Below are positions 1-5,256 of a stretch of 14,486 nucleotides of DNA, piece by piece. The translations under genes and the position numbers were made by a program. The DNA comes from Conexibacter sp. (GTDB lineage Bacteria > Actinomycetota > Thermoleophilia > Solirubrobacterales > Solirubrobacteraceae), in the NCBI GenBank assembly GCA_025964055.1, contig JAOPZP010000077.1, positions 1 through 14,486 on the forward strand, written 5' to 3'. The notes beneath the pieces are model-generated. The model was not told the DNA's origin. It saw nothing but the letters and a program-made list of their open reading frames with translations, and did no database searches. Every line of letters begins with the position of its first letter. Position 1 is the first letter of the stretch.

Positions 1-13
1 ACGGAAGTGTAAC

Positions 14-43
14 CGGCTGCCGCGGCCGCCTGCGTTGCAGCCG
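14..43 (-). terminator. possible weak terminator hairpin after the response regulator gene
   Basis: The arms CGGCTGC (14-20) and GCAGCCG (37-43) are perfectly complementary and enclose a 16-nt loop. They lie just past the stop of the response regulator gene on the minus strand. There is no T tract, so termination is an inference from position only. Confidence 0.25.
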
Positions 44-52
44 CCCGGCCGC

Positions 53-667
53 CTACTCGACCAGTCCGCGGCGCATGCCCTCGGCCACGGCGGCGGCGCG
101 ATCGGACACGCCGAGCTTCTCGTAGACGTTCTTCAGGTGGGTCTTGACGGTCTCGGGGCTCAGGTGCAGGTCGCGGCCGATCGACGGCGCGCTCTGGCCG
201 CCGGCGGTGAGCCGCAGGACCTCGAGCTCGCGCGGGCTCAGCAAGGGCCGCTCCCAGACGGGTTCGGGCACGTCGAGCTGCAGCCGGTCGCCGCGGGCGG
301 CGGCGGCCACGGCGTCGCAGATGGCGTCGCGGGTGACCTCCTTGGAGAGGTAGGCGAGCGCGCCGGCCGCGAGCCCCTCGCGGGCCTCGGGCGGCAGCAC
401 GGTCGCCGAGAGCAGCACGACGCGCGTGGGGAGGTCGTCGCGCCGGATGGCGCGCAGCACGGCGTGGCCGTCCAGGCCGGGCATCTTGACGTCGAGCAGC
501 GCGACGTCGGGCTCCAGCACGCGGATCTCCTCCAGCGCGGTCCGCCCGTTCTCGGCCGCTCCCACGACCTCGAAGTCCGAGCGCCGCCTGAGCGCCAGGA
601 CCACGCCGTCCCGGAAGACGGGATGGTCGTCAGCGACGTACACCTTGACCCTGCCGTGGTTCATCAT
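53..667 (-). CDS. NarL/LuxR-family two-component response regulator (orphan)
   Basis: DNA-binding response regulator of 204 aa, expected to be phosphorylated by a sensor kinase that is not in this window. The receiver domain (about residues 6-122) has the acidic pair D13-D14, the phospho-acceptor D59 in LLDVKMPG, the switch residue S87 and the conserved K109. The LuxR-type helix-turn-helix occupies about residues 142-204 (LSPRELEVLRL, then PETVKTHLKNVYEKLGV). The frame is open back to 730. I chose the double ATG at 667/664 because GGGAGG lies about 9-13 nt upstream and because a promoter (TTGCCG, 18 bp, TACAAT) sits at 701-730, inside the longer frame. Target genes cannot be read from the sequence. 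The nearest gene upstream on the same strand is a UspA-like protein, but the separate promoter argues for independent expression. Confidence 0.93.
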   Translation of the reverse strand: MMNHGRVKVYVADDHPVFRDGVVLALRRRSDFEVVGAAENGRTALEEIRVLEPDVALLDVKMPGLDGHAVLRAIRRDDLPTRVVLLSATVLPPEAREGLAAGALAYLSKEVTRDAICDAVAAAARGDRLQLDVPEPVWERPLLSPRELEVLRLTAGGQSAPSIGRDLHLSPETVKTHLKNVYEKLGVSDRAAAVAEGMRRGLVE

Positions 668-700
668 GGAGTCGCCGCCCTCCCGAACGGCACCCTGGCG

Positions 701-730
701 ATTGTAGGGGCCGCCGGGAAACCCCGGCAA
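701..730 (-). promoter_or_regulatory. sigma-70-type promoter of the response regulator gene, with inverted repeat in the spacer
   Basis: On the minus strand TTGCCG (725-730) is followed by an 18-bp spacer and TACAAT (701-706), close to the housekeeping consensus. The spacer overlaps the inverted repeat GCCGGG-AAAC-CCCGGC (713-728, plus-strand reading), which would be a natural operator position. Transcription would start near 694, leaving a leader of roughly 27 nt before the ATG at 667. Confidence 0.6.
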
Positions 731-750
731 AGCGGTGGGAGATCCTCACC

Positions 751-1191
751 TCATGCCGGCGACCCCTCGCGCTGCCGCGCGGTGATCGTCGTGACCGGCA
801 GCCCGAGGCCGCCGACCTTGTGCGGGAGGTCGAGCCGCAGCCAGCGTGAGACGCGCGCGGGCAGCGTGGAGATGATGATCTCGTCGAAGCCGCGCAGGTT
901 CACGGCGTCCTGCACGGCGTTGAGCGGCTCGGGGTCGCCGACGATGCCCTCGACGGGCGCGCCGGCGGCCTCCTCGAGCAGCGGCAGCGCCAGCTCGAGC
1001 ACCGCCTGCGCCTCGTCCTGGGCCTGGTCCTCGGCGTCGACGACCCGGTGCAGCCCGTGCGCGACGTTGGGCACCAGCAGCGTGAACGCCGTCGGTCCGC
1101 GGGCCGCGCGCTCGCGCACGGCGTCCAGCAGCGCCGGGGTGGCCGCGGTCCGGTGGGCGACCACCAGCACGCGCTTCGGGGACGAGTCCAT
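751..1191 (-). CDS. UspA-like universal stress family protein
   Basis: Soluble protein of 146 aa with an alpha/beta Usp-like pattern: an N-terminal strand RVLVVAHRTA, a central helical Ala/Glu-rich part, then GDPEPLNAV and DEIIISTLPARVSRWLRLDLP, followed by the strand LPVTTI. This arrangement resembles a set of actinobacterial proteins annotated as universal stress proteins. The specific function is unknown. The start at 1191 was preferred over 1227 because AAGGAG lies 11 nt upstream of it and the domain begins directly after it. It lies 99 bp downstream of the FKBP gene on the same strand with no obvious promoter between, so the two may be co-transcribed. Confidence 0.8.
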   Translation of the reverse strand: MDSSPKRVLVVAHRTAATPALLDAVRERAARGPTAFTLLVPNVAHGLHRVVDAEDQAQDEAQAVLELALPLLEEAAGAPVEGIVGDPEPLNAVQDAVNLRGFDEIIISTLPARVSRWLRLDLPHKVGGLGLPVTTITARQREGSPA

Positions 1192-1290
1192 GGGCACAGG
1201 AGCTCCTTCGGTCGCGGTCGCGCCCATGGTCGCACCGCGCGGCCCCGCACGCCAGGGTCGGCGCGCGGGCGGGACGGCGTGCTGCCGGCG

Positions 1291-1905
1291 CTAGCCGATC
1301 TTCTTGAGGTCGACCACGAAGATCAGCGGCGCGTTGGCCGGGATCGTGGGCGGGGAGCCAGCGGCGCCGTAGGCCTTGTCGGCCGGGATCACGAGCACGC
1401 GACGGCCGCCGACCTTCATGCCGGGGACGCCCTCGTCCCAGCCGGCGATGACGGCGCCCTGGCCGATGGTGAAGTCGAACGGGGTGGCCGGCTTGCGGTC
1501 CCAGGAGGCGTCGAACTGCTTGCCGCCGTTGAAGAGCACGCCGACGTACTGGACGCTGACCTTGTCGCCGGCCTTGGCCGCCGGGCCGGTGCCGGTGACG
1601 ACGTCGGAGCCCTGCAGCTCGGTCGGCGCCTGGCCGGTGGCCTTGGGGACCGCCGGCTTGGTCTTGAGATCGGTGCTGACGCCCGTGACGTTGGTCTGCG
1701 CGGGCAGCGGCGCGCCGGCGGGGCGCTGCTTGACGGTCGACTTCGTGGAGGCGAGCTCGGCCGGCAGCGTGGTCGCCGGATCGCCGTCGATCTTGGAGCC
1801 GTCCTTCCGGAATCCGTCGGCGCTGCTGCCTCCGCATCCGGCGGCGAGGCCGGCGGCAAGGGACAGAACGCTCAGGGAGAGTGCGATGGGGCGGGTTCTG
1901 GTCAT
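1291..1905 (-). CDS. FKBP-type peptidyl-prolyl cis-trans isomerase lipoprotein
   Basis: Exported lipid-anchored prolyl isomerase of 204 aa that should catalyse cis-trans isomerisation of Xaa-Pro bonds in folding proteins outside the membrane. The signal peptide covers about residues 1-23, with lipobox LAAGC and the lipidated Cys at 24. A Thr/Ala/Pro-rich linker (about 25-95) leads to one FKBP domain (about 98-204). Residues matching the FKBP active-site pocket are present: Y120, F131-D132, V152-I153, W156, Y179 and F196, so it is probably catalytically competent. No Shine-Dalgarno site is visible; a -10-like TAGAGT (1918-1923, minus strand) lies 12 nt before the ATG, implying a very short leader. 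Confidence 0.93.
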   Translation of the reverse strand: MTRTRPIALSLSVLSLAAGLAAGCGGSSADGFRKDGSKIDGDPATTLPAELASTKSTVKQRPAGAPLPAQTNVTGVSTDLKTKPAVPKATGQAPTELQGSDVVTGTGPAAKAGDKVSVQYVGVLFNGGKQFDASWDRKPATPFDFTIGQGAVIAGWDEGVPGMKVGGRRVLVIPADKAYGAAGSPPTIPANAPLIFVVDLKKIG

Positions 1906-1917
1906 GGGCAGTCGCGC

Positions 1918-1923
1918 ACTCTA
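1918..1923 (-). promoter_or_regulatory. -10-like element of the FKBP gene
   Basis: TAGAGT on the minus strand, 12 nt before the ATG at 1905. No recognisable -35 is seen 16-18 bp upstream. Support is the hexamer and its position only. Confidence 0.35.
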
Positions 1924-2047
1924 GCCGCTCTTTCTAAACCTACGATGCACTCGCGCGGCCCGCTCGCCCGCAGGTGGGTCGTCCGCTTGGGCGGCGCGAT
2001 CGCGCCCAGCGCCGCGCTCCCTCGCCGACCGCCGGCCCAGCCACCGA

Positions 2048-2053
2048 TAGCGT
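2048..2053 (+). promoter_or_regulatory. -10-like element giving a probable leaderless DUF202 transcript
   Basis: TAGCGT lies 7 nt before the ATG at 2061, so the predicted transcription start would coincide with the start codon. No clear -35 was seen. Confidence 0.35.
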
Positions 2054-2060
2054 GCACCCC

Positions 2061-2468
2061 ATGTCGAGGGAGCGCCGCGAGGCTGCGTCACCGCCACCGA
2101 GCCCCGAACCGCGGCGCTTCGACCAGGACGGCGACGCCACCCGGCGCACCTGGCTGGCGGCCGAGCGGACGGTCCTGGCGTGGCTGCGCACCGGTCTGAC
2201 GGCGACCGCCGTCGCGCTCGCCGTGGGCAAGGTCGTCCCCGACCTGCGCCACGGCGGCGCGTCGTGGCCGTTCGTGGTCCTCGGCGCCGGCTACGGCGTG
2301 CTCGGCGTCCTGATCGTCGCCTACGGCTTCTGGCGCGGCCGGGAGGTCGACCGCGCCATCCGCGAGGGCCGCTGGCTCGCGCCCGGCGACCGGGCGATGT
2401 GGCTCATCGGCGGCCTGTCGATCGCCTTCGGCCTGTTGGCGACCGTCGTGATCGTCGTCGGCGCCTAG
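2061..2468 (+). CDS. DUF202 (YidH-like) small membrane protein
   Basis: Membrane protein of 135 aa. A polar N-terminus (1-28) is followed by the DUF202 signature RTWLAAERTVLAWLRTGL (about 29-46), which begins the first hydrophobic segment. Two more transmembrane helices follow (about 68-91 and 112-135). The family function is not established. The start at 2061 was chosen over the upstream frame start at 1974 because the upstream part is low-complexity and the -10-like TAGCGT (2048-2053) ends 7 nt before this ATG, which fits a leaderless transcript. No Shine-Dalgarno site is visible. It is divergent from the FKBP gene and convergent with the dehydrogenase gene, 5 bp apart. Confidence 0.85.
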   Translation: MSRERREAASPPPSPEPRRFDQDGDATRRTWLAAERTVLAWLRTGLTATAVALAVGKVVPDLRHGGASWPFVVLGAGYGVLGVLIVAYGFWRGREVDRAIREGRWLAPGDRAMWLIGGLSIAFGLLATVVIVVGA

Positions 2469-2483
2469 CGGCCCTAGGCCGCT
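2467..2483. terminator. hairpin spanning the convergent stop codons of DUF202 and dehydrogenase genes
   Basis: AGCGGCC (2467-2473) and GGCCGCT (2477-2483) pair perfectly around a 3-nt loop CTA (2474-2476). The loop is exactly the stop codon of the minus-strand dehydrogenase gene, and the left arm contains the last two bases of the TAG of the plus-strand gene. It could serve both transcripts, but no T tract follows on either side. Confidence 0.45.
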
Positions 2484-3688
2484 GCGGCGGCCTCCGACGG
2501 GGCGCCCGGCGTGAACACCACCTTGAAGGTGCCGTCCTCCTTCTTCTGGAACCGCTCGTAGGCGCCGGGGGCGTCGTCGAGCGGGACGTGGTGCGTGGCG
2601 AACTTCTCGGTGCCCAGCGGGTCGCCGTCGGCGACGACCAGCGGCAGGAGGTCGTCGATCCACCGCTTGACGTTGGCCTGGCCCCCGCGGATCTGGATCT
2701 GCTTGTCGAAGATCTGCATGAGGTTCATCGGGCTGGCCGCCCCGCCGTAGACGCCCGAGACGGACACGGTGCCGCCGCGGCGCACCAGGTCGAACGCGCT
2801 GCTGAGCGCCGCAAGCCGGTCGATGCCGGCCGTCTCGATCAGCTTCTGCGCAGCCGCGTCGGGCAGCAGCCCGGCGAGGCGATGGGCGAGCTTGCCGACC
2901 GGGGCGCCATGCGCCTCCATGCCGACGGCGTCGATCACGGCGTCGGGACCGCGCCCGCCGGTCTGCTCGCGGACGACGGCGGCGAGGTCGTCGTGCTCCT
3001 CGAGGTCGATGGCCTGGACGCCGTGCGCGCGGGCGCGCTCGAGGCGCTCGGGCACGAGGTCGACGCCCATGACGTGCTCGATGCCCAGATGCTGGGCGAT
3101 GCGCGTGGCCATCTCGCCGATCGGCCCGAGGCCGAGGACCAGCAGTCTGTCGCCGGGCTTCACGTCGGCGTAGACGACGGCCTGCCACGCCGTCGGCAGC
3201 ACGTCGGAGAGGAAGACGAAGCGGTCGTCGGACGGCCCGTGGGGCACCTTGATCGGGCCGAACTGCGCCTGCGGGACACGGAGCAGCTCGGCCTGCCCGC
3301 CGGGCACCTGGCCGTAGAGCTTGGTGTAGCCGAAGAACGAGGCGCCGGTGCCGTAGTCGTGGTTCTGCGTGGTCTCGCATTGCGACATCAGGCCGGTCGC
3401 GCACATGTAGCAGTGCCCGCAGGAGATGTTGAAGGGAATGACCACGCGATCGCCGACGGCGATGTGCTGCACCTCGGGACCGACCGCCTCGACGATGCCC
3501 ATCGGCTCGTGACCCAGGATGTCGCCGGGGTCGATGAACGGCCCCAGCACCTCGTAGAGGTGCAGGTCGGACCCGCACAGGCCCGAGGACGTGACGCGGA
3601 TGATCGCGTCGGTGGGCTGCTCGATGGTCGGGTCGTCGACGGTGTCGACGCGGACGTCGTGGTTGCCGTGCCAGGTGACTGCTTTCAT
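2474..3688 (-). CDS. zinc-dependent alcohol dehydrogenase (formaldehyde-dehydrogenase-like, MDR family)
   Basis: Medium-chain, NAD(P)-dependent zinc alcohol dehydrogenase of 404 aa, probably cytoplasmic. Catalytic zinc ligands are C38, H60 and E61 (GHEP motif); the structural zinc lobe is formed by C90, C93, C96 and C104. The Rossmann motif GLGPIG is at 186-191, followed by D210, which favours NAD over NADP. The long insert after residue 105 and total length near 400 aa resemble the FDH-like subgroup that handles formaldehyde or other aldehydes. The substrate cannot be settled from the sequence. The gene starts at an ATG 108 bp downstream of tRNA-Tyr on the same strand; a hairpin between them suggests separate transcription. 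The C-terminal tail of five alanines is low-complexity. Confidence 0.93.
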   Translation of the reverse strand: MKAVTWHGNHDVRVDTVDDPTIEQPTDAIIRVTSSGLCGSDLHLYEVLGPFIDPGDILGHEPMGIVEAVGPEVQHIAVGDRVVIPFNISCGHCYMCATGLMSQCETTQNHDYGTGASFFGYTKLYGQVPGGQAELLRVPQAQFGPIKVPHGPSDDRFVFLSDVLPTAWQAVVYADVKPGDRLLVLGLGPIGEMATRIAQHLGIEHVMGVDLVPERLERARAHGVQAIDLEEHDDLAAVVREQTGGRGPDAVIDAVGMEAHGAPVGKLAHRLAGLLPDAAAQKLIETAGIDRLAALSSAFDLVRRGGTVSVSGVYGGAASPMNLMQIFDKQIQIRGGQANVKRWIDDLLPLVVADGDPLGTEKFATHHVPLDDAPGAYERFQKKEDGTFKVVFTPGAPSEAAAAA

Positions 3689-3735
3689 CCCGTGGCGCTA
3701 CCCGACGACGGCGCCGCACACTCAGGCGCCCAAAC

Positions 3736-3755
3736 CAGGCGCGCCCGGGCGCCTG
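3736..3755 (-). terminator. probable terminator after tRNA-Tyr
   Basis: CAGGCGC (3736-3742) and GCGCCTG (3749-3755) form a 7-bp stem with a 6-nt loop, 41 nt downstream of the tRNA 3' end on the minus strand. A short GGTTTG follows, so the T tract is weak. Confidence 0.4.
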
Positions 3756-3796
3756 CCGGGCGACGAGGTGCCCGACCACCGCTCAGAGCATCTCAG

Positions 3797-3878
3797 TGGC
3801 GGGAGAAGGATTCGAACCTTCGAAGGCGTAGCCACCTGGTTTACAGCCAGGCCCCTTTGACCGCTCGGGTATCCCGCC
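3797..3878 (-). tRNA. tRNA-Tyr (anticodon GTA)
   Basis: An 82-nt class II tRNA. The acceptor arms GGCGGGA (3872-3878) and TCCCGCC (3798-3804) pair fully, with discriminator A at 3797. The anticodon stem CCTGG/CCAGG encloses CTGTAAA, giving anticodon GTA. A variable arm with a GGC/GCC helix and the T arm GAAGG-TTCGAAT-CCTTC follow. The terminal CCA is not encoded (CTG follows the discriminator), so it would be added after transcription. A -10-like TAGACT lies 12 nt upstream (3891-3896, minus strand). Confidence 0.95.
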
Positions 3879-3890
3879 AAGCGCCGCCGA

Positions 3891-3896
3891 AGTCTA
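3891..3896 (-). promoter_or_regulatory. -10-like element of tRNA-Tyr
   Basis: TAGACT on the minus strand, 12 nt before the tRNA 5' end at 3878. No good -35 hexamer is seen at standard spacing. Confidence 0.35.
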
Positions 3897-3927
3897 GCGA
3901 TCCGGACCGCAACCTTTCGCCTCGCCC

Positions 3928-3933
3928 TACGGT
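3928..3933 (+). promoter_or_regulatory. -10-like element of the micro-ORF / ECF sigma transcript
   Basis: TACGGT ends exactly 10 nt before the ATG of the first 18-codon frame. The same hexamer with the same 10-nt gap precedes the ATG at 13544, where a -35 is also visible. Here no convincing -35 is present. The predicted leader would be only a few nucleotides. Confidence 0.4.
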
Positions 3934-3943
3934 CTAGTGACCG

Positions 3944-4000
3944 ATGGCCGCCATCAGGAAAGACCCTCACTGCCCGATCCACCGCGAGGACGACGCCTGA
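3944..4000 (+). CDS. 18-codon micro-ORF, copy 1, upstream of and coupled to the ECF sigma gene
   Basis: The frame encodes MAAIRKDPHCPIHREDDA and stops at TGA (3998-4000), whose A is the first base of the next ATG. The peptide has one Cys in the setting HCPIH, which could bind a metal or be redox sensitive; that is speculation. It contains the codons AGG and AAA, unusual in this GC-rich window. No Shine-Dalgarno site precedes it; a -10-like TACGGT lies 10 nt upstream, so initiation would be leaderless or nearly so. I do not recognise the peptide. It may be a regulatory leader or a small functional protein, and translation is unproven. Confidence 0.5.
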   Translation: MAAIRKDPHCPIHREDDA

Positions 4001-4055
4001 TGGCCCTCATCAGGAAAGACCCGCACTGCCCGATCCACCGCGAGCACGACGCCTG
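3944..4055 (+). repeat. two-unit tandem repeat, 56-bp period, each unit an 18-codon ORF
   Basis: Units 3944-3999 and 4000-4055 differ at 4 of 56 positions. The period is not a multiple of three, so each unit starts in a different frame, yet the TGATG junction restores an open frame each time. The first 15 bases of the ECF sigma gene (from 4056) match the second unit at 12 positions, so the sigma start looks like a third, truncated unit. Confidence 0.95.
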
Positions 4056-4056
4056 A
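4000..4056 (+). CDS. 18-codon micro-ORF, copy 2, overlapping the ECF sigma start by TGATG
   Basis: The frame encodes MALIRKDPHCPIHREHDA. It differs from copy 1 by A3L and D16H plus one silent change (CCT to CCG), so the HCPIH core is unchanged. Its TGA (4054-4056) shares its last base with the ATG of the sigma gene. A weak GAGGA lies about 10 nt before this ATG within copy 1; the equivalent place before the sigma gene reads GAGCA, so the sigma start would depend more on ribosomes arriving from upstream. Translation is unproven. Confidence 0.5.
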   Translation: MALIRKDPHCPIHREHDA

Positions 4057-5108
4057 TGGCCCTCGTCGAGTCCCCTCCCCCCGCCCTGCCGCCCAGCATG
4101 CTGGCCGCGATGGCCGACGACACGCTCGTCGGCCTCGTCGCCGCCGGCAGCGACGACGCGTTCGCCGCGCTCGACGCCCGCTACCGGCGGCGGCTCGTGC
4201 GCTTTGCCACCGGGTTCGTGCCCGGCGGCACGGCGGACGCCGAGGACGTGGTCCAGGAGGCGATGGTCCGCGCCGTGCGGGCGCTGCGCAAGGGCAGCCG
4301 CCCGGAGGCGGTGGGCGCCTGGCTGCATCGCATCACGCGCAACTGCGCGCTGGACCTCACCGCCGCGCGTCGCCGCCATCCCGTCGTCGAGCTGGCCGAC
4401 CACGCCCATCCGGTCGCCGAGGACGCGCAGGCGACCGTCGAGCGGCGCATGGGCGTCCGCGGCCTGGTGGCCGACGTCGGCGCCCTGCCCGACACGCAGC
4501 GCTCCGCGCTGGTGCTGCGCGAGCTCGAGGGCCGCAGCTACGCCGACATCGCCGACGAGCTCGACGTCACCGTGCCCGCCGTCAAGTCGCTGCTCGTCCG
4601 CGCCCGGCAGGGCCTCAAGAGCGCCCGCGACGGCCGCCGGGTCGCCGGCTGGCTGCCGCTGCCGCTGCTCGGGCGCCTGGTGGAGCGCGCGACGTCGGTC
4701 TGGGAGCCCGTGGCCGCCGGCGCGACGCCGAAGGTCGCGTGCGCCGCGGCCGTGGTCGCCGGCTCGCTGCCAATGATCGCCGGGCCGGCGACGACGACCC
4801 CGCCGCCGGCGCCAGTACCCAGCCAGACGGCACAGGTTCGCTCCGCCGCGCCTTCCACACCCCGCCAGACGGGTGGTCCCGGCACGCCTGCGCAGGCCGT
4901 GGGGGCCGTCGCGCGCCGCGCCGCGAGCCTCGCCGCGACCGCCACGACGGTCGCCCTGCACGAGGACTGCGCGGACGGCAAGATCGACGGCGCCTACTCG
5001 AAGACCGCGCTCTTCCAGGCCCTTGGCCACGCCGGCCAGGGCGCCGAGTACGGCGACTGCCGCCAGGCGCTGATGCAGGCCAGCTGGCGCCTTCCGGCGC
5101 GCGGCTGA
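4056..5108 (+). CDS. ECF-type RNA polymerase sigma factor with hydrophobic segment and Cys-containing C-terminal tail
   Basis: Sigma-70 family ECF-like protein of 350 aa, nearly twice the usual ECF length. Region 2 spans about 37-105 (AEDVVQEAMVRA, then WLHRITRN) and region 4 about 136-188 (LPDTQRSALVLRELEG, then YADIADELDVTVPAVKSLLVRARQGLK). After region 4 comes a segment with a hydrophobic stretch at about 221-245 that could cross the membrane, a Pro/Thr-rich linker (246-282), and a tail of about 50 residues with Cys at 305 and 335 in the settings EDCADGKIDG and EYGDC. I infer a membrane-tethered or self-inhibited sigma factor. No separate anti-sigma gene adjoins it. The start at 4056 overlaps the preceding micro-ORF stop; no Shine-Dalgarno site is present. 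In-frame ATGs at codons 15 and 19 are alternatives. Confidence 0.85.
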   Translation: MALVESPPPALPPSMLAAMADDTLVGLVAAGSDDAFAALDARYRRRLVRFATGFVPGGTADAEDVVQEAMVRAVRALRKGSRPEAVGAWLHRITRNCALDLTAARRRHPVVELADHAHPVAEDAQATVERRMGVRGLVADVGALPDTQRSALVLRELEGRSYADIADELDVTVPAVKSLLVRARQGLKSARDGRRVAGWLPLPLLGRLVERATSVWEPVAAGATPKVACAAAVVAGSLPMIAGPATTTPPPAPVPSQTAQVRSAAPSTPRQTGGPGTPAQAVGAVARRAASLAATATTVALHEDCADGKIDGAYSKTALFQALGHAGQGAEYGDCRQALMQASWRLPARG

Positions 5109-5113
5109 GCGCC

Positions 5114-5201
5114 CCGCTACCTCGCGGTTGACCCCTTAAAAGTGAGGGGCGAACCGCTCACTGCCGCTACCTCGCGGTTGACCCCTTAAAAGTGAGGGGC
5201 G
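5114..5201. repeat. two exact 38-bp direct repeats between convergent sigma factor genes
   Basis: The copies at 5114-5151 and 5164-5201 are identical over 38 bp, with a 50-bp period and a 12-bp unrelated spacer. Each contains CCGC-TACCTC-GCGG and then CCCCTTA-AAAG-TGAGGGG, the latter able to fold as a 7-bp stem including one G-T pair. The second copy overlaps the left arm of the terminator at 5194-5221. Whether the element also occurs elsewhere in the genome is not visible here. Confidence 0.95.
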
Positions 5202-5221
5202 CGCTCCCCAGCGCGCCCCTC
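5188..5221 (-). terminator. intrinsic terminator of the principal sigma factor gene
   Basis: GAGGGGCGCGCT (5194-5205) and AGCGCGCCCCTC (5210-5221) form a perfect 12-bp stem with a 4-nt loop. Read on the minus strand it is followed two bases later by TTTT (5188-5191), so it suits transcripts coming from the sigma gene that ends at 5257. The same hairpin may also stop the convergent ECF transcript. Confidence 0.75.
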
Positions 5222-5256
5222 TGACCCCTCTCCTCCTCCGGGAAAATCTCCCCGGA

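Noticed and set aside
35..1294. 419-codon open frame on the plus strand opposite the response regulator and UspA-like genes
   Set aside because: Low-complexity antisense frame; the minus-strand proteins have clear domains.
3797..4056. Integration site of a mobile element at tRNA-Tyr
   Set aside because: No integrase gene and no second copy of the tRNA 3' end in the window; the nearby tandem repeat is unrelated to the tRNA sequence.
5114..5201. CRISPR array or promoter pair
   Set aside because: Only two copies with a 12-bp spacer and no cas genes. TTGACC inside each copy has no -10 box at suitable distance.
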